From Dendrolimus kikuchii (Eukaryota > Arthropoda > Insecta > Lepidoptera > Lasiocampidae), in NCBI GenBank assembly GCA_019925095.2, contig CM034401.1:10141338-10205337 (forward strand): a DNA stretch of 64,000 bases, written 5' to 3'. Below the pieces are notes generated by a model. The model was not told the origin of the DNA and ran no database searches. It saw only the letters and a program-made list of their open reading frames with translations. Position numbers and translations under genes: made by a program. Shown in pieces: positions 60,265 through 64,000 of the stretch (within the stretch, counting starts at the first letter, position 1; every line of letters starts with the position of its first letter).

Positions 60265-61235
60265 TTATTAATTAAAGTAATCATCCATGCAATCGATGCA
60301 TCTTTTCCAACGCAGTGGCAGTTTATCGATGCTTCTTGAAAAAATCATCTGGTCGGGAGGCAACAAATTCTTCAAAGGCATTTTGTACTTACTCTCGGGT
60401 ACTGAATTTTTTCCCGGCAAGAAGTTATTCAAATTCTGGAAAAAGTAGAAGTCTGTGAGCACAAGGTCTGGTGAGTACGGCGGATGACGGAGAGCTTCCA
60501 ACACTAGGTCTTATAACTTAGAGACCATCTGCTATGCAGTATGAAGTGGCATGTTGTCATGCAGGAGCAGCGGAGACGAGGGTTAGACGAAAGCTGGTTG
60601 GAGACGTGCGAGCTTCTCCATCATTGTGTTCAATTCTTCACAGTACACATCTTCAGTTCCTTACCAAACGGCGTGAGTTATCTCGTTTGATAAGAGACTG
60701 TGATGAATCATACCGGCGCTATACAACCAAACAGTGACCATCTCTTTTCTAGAGATAAGTTTTCGTTTTGGGGTATTGTTTAGGTGAGCTAGGATCCAGC
60801 CAACTTGCTGACCGCTTGCAATTGTCAGACAGAATCCATTTTTCGTCGCAGATAACAAAGCGGTTCAAAATTCCTGCGTTTGTGAGCCTGTTGAGCATTG
60901 CAAGACACATCTCGATACCTACTTCGCGTTAGCGATCATTGAATTCGTGGGGCACCCATTTGTCAAGTGTTGGCAATTTGACGCAAATGAACTAATATTG
61001 TTAAAGGTCGAAAGCTGCTGCTAATTCAGCCGTAGATTGAGTATTATCAGCTTCCACAATCGCCTTTAATTAGTCATTGTTGACCAAACTTTTCGGACAA
61101 CTACGAGATTCATTTTTCAGGTCGAAATTTCTAGAACGGTAGCGGGCAAACCAATGACAGGTGATGCGTTCATTTGTAGTCTACACTCCGTTTAGCGTTG
61201 TTGATGTTGCATGCCGCGTTGCTGCTACGATGGTA
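60265..61235 (-). pseudogene. Mariner (DD34D) transposase relic
   Basis: On the minus strand, in shifting frames from high to low coordinates: FARYRSRNFDLKNESRSCPK (HTH region), LDKWVPHEF, VICDEKWIL (first catalytic D), MVTVWLYSAGMIHHSLL, LLHDNMPLHTA (second D) and PPYSPDLVLTDFYFF (third region). These are the classic mariner landmarks, including WVPHEL-type and YSPDL motifs. Several stops and shifts make it dead. It is a different family from the maT copies. Confidence 0.8.
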
Positions 61236-61582
61236 CATATATTTCATAACTAGGATATGCCTGCGACTTCGTCCACGCTTAACTTGAAATTCCCGGGATA
61301 AAAATTACCACAATATTAAAAAAAGAATGTAAGCTATCCTATCGTTTTATGAGAACTGTAACGGAATAAGCTAATATGTATGCACCCGAACAATTACAAA
61401 CCGCTCCCGGGCAAATTCCAATAAGAAAAAAAATTGATAAAAAATATCACATATTTTATTACATACATTTTTTAATATTTTAAGGTTCAATTCGTTCATT
61501 CGCAAGATAGGGAAGAAGAAAAAATATCTTACAAATTCACTTTCACATTCCTATATTAGTATGGTTATTAAAAGATTTGTAT
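61236..61582. repeat. Interspersed repeat shared with 47400-47600
   Basis: 'gaaattcccgggataaaaat', 'agaatgtaagctatcctatc' and 'tgcacccgaacaattacaaa' parallel 47400-47600 in the same order. Noncoding. Confidence 0.6.
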
Positions 61583-62346
61583 AATGGGGCAAGTCTTTTG
61601 GGCTTCATGTGAACCCTGAAAAAACTCAAGTCATCGTCATCGGTAGCTCACGGATGCTTAATAAGGTCGACTGGAGTACCATACCTAGTGTGATGTTTGA
61701 CGGAACAATCATTCCTTTTACTGATAAGGTAAAAAACCTTGGCGTTATATTTGACAGCGAGCTGTCTTGGCGACCTCATATCACCGAATTAAGCCGGCGG
61801 CTTTATGTCTCATCCAGATCCCTTAGAAGGTTGAGGAATTTCTTACCCACTTCCACCAAAATTAAGCTAGCAGAATCCTTATTACTTCCTCTCCTTGATT
61901 ATGCTGACGCCAGCTATCTAAATTTAACCCAAGAACAACTTAATAAACTTGAGCGCCTCCAAAATTTTTGTATAAGGTTCATATTTGGACTACGCAAATA
62001 TGACCATGTCTCTGAATTCCGAAAAAAACTCAAGTGGTTGCCAATTCGATTTCGCCCGAATATTCACATCCTTGCTTTACTCTATAGTATTTTATTTGTC
62101 CCTAATACTCCTGATTACCTTAAACAAAATTTTGAATTTCTTTCGTGCTCTCATAATTTACGCCCTTCTACTAAACTTAAATTGAACACTCCTGCGCATA
62201 ACTCAACTTTTTATAACAATTCTTTTACTGTTAAGGCTATACAGCTCTGGAACGCGCTTCCTGTTACAATCAGACAAGCAAAATCGCTAGCGATATTTAA
62301 AACTATGATTAAAAAATACTACCTGTCATTGGAATATAATATTTAA
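61583..62346 (+). mobile_element. LINE ORF2 C-terminus, 5'-truncated, frame open
   Basis: The frame is readable from WGKSFGLHVNPEKTQVIVIG (RT palm motif after the catalytic box) through VKNLGVIFDSELSWRPHI, SRSLRRLRNFLPTSTKIKL, LLDYADASYLN, RIFGLRK-like and LKWLPIRFRPNIHILALLYS to AIQLWNALPVTIRQAKSLAI. There is no in-frame ATG near its start, as expected for a truncated copy. It is the better-preserved sister of 30235-31700. Confidence 0.8.
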
Positions 62347-62662
62347 ATTCACTTATAAACATTTATATATTTTGTAGATATGTATTTGTATGGTATGTAT
62401 ATTAAGTATATATCTATGTAATATATAAAATTTCTGCATATATATATAATGTATGTATTTATTATTAAAATGTAAGTATTTTGTACTATATGTTACGTAT
62501 ACCACCATCGCCATTATCATCTCAATTCATTTCTGGGGTAGTCTGGAAGAGATCGCTTTTTAGCGATAAGACCGCCCTTTGTACATAACTAGATATAATT
62601 TTAGTCTTTAAGTTCATGTTTGTATTGGTGTACAATAAAGAGTTATCTATCTATCTATCTAT
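62347..62662 (+). mobile_element. 3' end of the same LINE with (ATCT)n tail
   Basis: 'agtctggaagagatcgcttt' and 'gtacaataaagagttatct' match the end of the relic at 31580-31705. The tail is a short ATCT tandem repeat. Confidence 0.75.
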
Positions 62663-63285
62663 AATGAATGATAATCATTCTAATTTATAGTTACTTACGA
62701 AGTGAAACCTAGAAGATATTTACGACCACTGCCAGATACCCTTGAAATAATTTGATTTTGCAACTATTTGGTATTTAAATAGATATATTTCATACACAGA
62801 CACGTGTAACACGGAATGCAGGTAAATAGGTATCGTATAAGATATCGTTTCCCTTCTTGGTGGATCGCTAACAATATCTATTACCCGTACTCATGAAAGC
62901 CGCAGAATCCTGAGTGGCGGTATCTAACATTAATTAGTTTAAAAGCATACTCAGACTGACTACGGAGCTTACCTCATAATTTACCATGAAAATATCATTT
63001 ATGTAGCACACGAAAGTTAAAATTATAGACTATTTGTATGGGACGAAAAGAAAAAGTAGTAGAAAAAACAATAATTTATTTATTTCTTTAAATAACTAAT
63101 AGTCGTAGCACCAAATACAACATATTAACGCTTACATTCGAGGCAACTCGAGAATAATTGTATGATTATTTACTATCTATAAAAAATCTTAGATTTCGCA
63201 ATAAATAGGTACGTACACTAACAATAACAAAGACATGACTTTAGCCGTAAAACTAAATTGCTGGGTTTCGCAACAACTTTCTGAT
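62663..63285. other. AT-rich 3' flank of His-rich gene 4
   Basis: A possible polyadenylation signal (AATAAA on the minus strand) lies at 63075-63080. No other feature is seen. Confidence 0.4.
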
Positions 63286-64000
63286 TTAGTGTCCTTTCTT
63301 GTATCCATATTTCTTATGATGGGCGTGTTCGCCCTTTTTGCCGTGATCGTGGTGATGTTTGTGATGCACGTCGTGTCCAGCGGACTCCTTATGCCCCTTG
63401 TGCTCGTGGTGGTGACCGCCTTTCTCGTGGTGGCCCTTCTCGCCATGCTCATGCTCATGATGATCACCATGATGGTGACCTTTCTTAAAGTGCCCACCTT
63501 TTTTATGGCCATGCTCTTCATGGAACCCACCATGCTTCTCTTCATGCCCGGAATCCCCTTCTTCGTCAAAGAAGTGTTTATCTTTCTTGAACTCGTCAAG
63601 TTTATGAATCTCGTGATGCCCTTTGGTTGAATGCCCTTTATTGTAGTGACCTTTTTCTTCGTATTTGTGACCCTTTTCTCCCTTTTCACCATGATGGTGT
63701 TCATCGTAGTGCCCATCTTCATGGTGGTGTTCTTTTTTATGTCCACCATTGTCGTCGTACTCACCTTTGTGGTGTTCTTCGTCGTGGTGCCCTTTTTTGC
63801 CCTTCTCGTGGTGGTGATGGCCTTTGTAACCTTTGTGGCCGTGCTCTTCGTGTTCGTTGTCATGATGAGCATGATGTTCTTTGCCACCACCGCGCTTGAA
63901 GTTATGGTCGTGATGTTCCTCTTTTTTGTGACCGGATGCAGCTGGATCTTGGTCTTTCGTCTCTACTTTTTCTACACTAGGTTCATTTTTGGTCGCAGGC
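63286..64000 (-). CDS. His/Gly/Lys-rich protein 4, 5'-partial
   Basis: The stop codon is at 63286-63288 (complement); 237 codons are visible and the start lies beyond the window edge. The visible N-terminal part (PATKNEPSVEKVETKDQDPA) is more acidic than in the other three. Then comes GGGKEHHAHH as in gene 3, the island KLDEFKKDKHFFDEEGDSG and the C-terminus YGYKKGH. It has more Glu and Lys and fewer His runs than genes 2 and 3. Gene order is opposite to genes 1-3, about 17 kb away across transposon-rich DNA. The apparent frame at 63189-63890 (Thr/Met/Lys-rich) is an out-of-frame shadow of this gene. Confidence 0.85.
   Translation of the reverse strand, partial: PATKNEPSVEKVETKDQDPAASGHKKEEHHDHNFKRGGGKEHHAHHDNEHEEHGHKGYKGHHHHEKGKKGHHDEEHHKGEYDDNGGHKKEHHHEDGHYDEHHHGEKGEKGHKYEEKGHYNKGHSTKGHHEIHKLDEFKKDKHFFDEEGDSGHEEKHGGFHEEHGHKKGGHFKKGHHHGDHHEHEHGEKGHHEKGGHHHEHKGHKESAGHDVHHKHHHDHGKKGEHAHHKKYGYKKGH

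Overview
This window looks like an AT-rich, repeat-laden stretch of a lepidopteran (butterfly or moth) chromosome. The evidence is the mix of elements: DD37D (maT-type) mariners, a Tc1 element, an R1-like LINE, Penelope-like debris, tRNA-derived SINEs whose ends resemble those of moth and butterfly SINEs, and the common 'aaccgacttcaaaaa' repeat. The species cannot be named from sequence alone.

Host genes are few. (1) 7962-8710 (+) encodes the N-terminal part and first membrane segments of an adiponectin receptor (AdipoR/PAQR) protein. It has two surplus bases at 8547-8548, and its C-terminal half is not visible in the window. (2) The main locus is a family of secreted proteins rich in His, Gly and Lys. 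Three are complete, on the + strand and roughly 5 kb apart (35581-36306, 40218-40949, 45810-46541). A fourth is on the - strand and runs off the right end (63286-64000). The three complete genes share a signal peptide, a basic cleavage-like site followed by ADLE(A/S)AAS, a central DEFKKDKHF block and a KKGH-type C-terminus. Their promoters also share short motifs, so they are probably co-regulated paralogues that bind metal outside the cell. That function is inferred from composition, not demonstrated.

Almost everything else is mobile DNA. 1-7 kb: short interspersed repeats and AT-rich filler. 9.5-11.3 kb: SINEs and a LINE tail. 12.27-13.92 kb: a Tc1-like element with an intact 346-codon DD34E transposase and inverted repeats. 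14.2-15.0 kb: a terminal-inverted-repeat element carrying a LINE tail. 15-20 kb: paired inverted repeats, including two head-to-head SINE-like copies. 20-24 kb: a LINE 3' region, a dead Tc1 transposase and the first dead maT mariner. 25-32 kb: degenerate repeats, a MITE-like element, a LINE and a long CA/CGCA microsatellite. 37-39.5 kb: a 98-bp-period tandem array. 43-45 kb: a Penelope-like remnant with a hammerhead-like motif, then a LINE remnant. 49-51 kb: the second maT mariner. 52.4-54.7 kb: R1-like LINE fragments. 58.2-60.1 kb: an unusual LINE with a YLDD box, a zinc knuckle and a nuclease-like C-terminus, split by a SINE-like insertion. 60.2-61.2 kb: a dead DD34D mariner. 61.6-62.7 kb: a LINE C-terminus.

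The most interesting signals are the His-rich cluster with its shared promoter motifs, the YLDD/RPD LINE family (two copies), the hammerhead-like motif in the Penelope remnant, the possibly intact Tc1 element, and a candidate 48-nt micro-exon on the minus strand near 9.5 kb.
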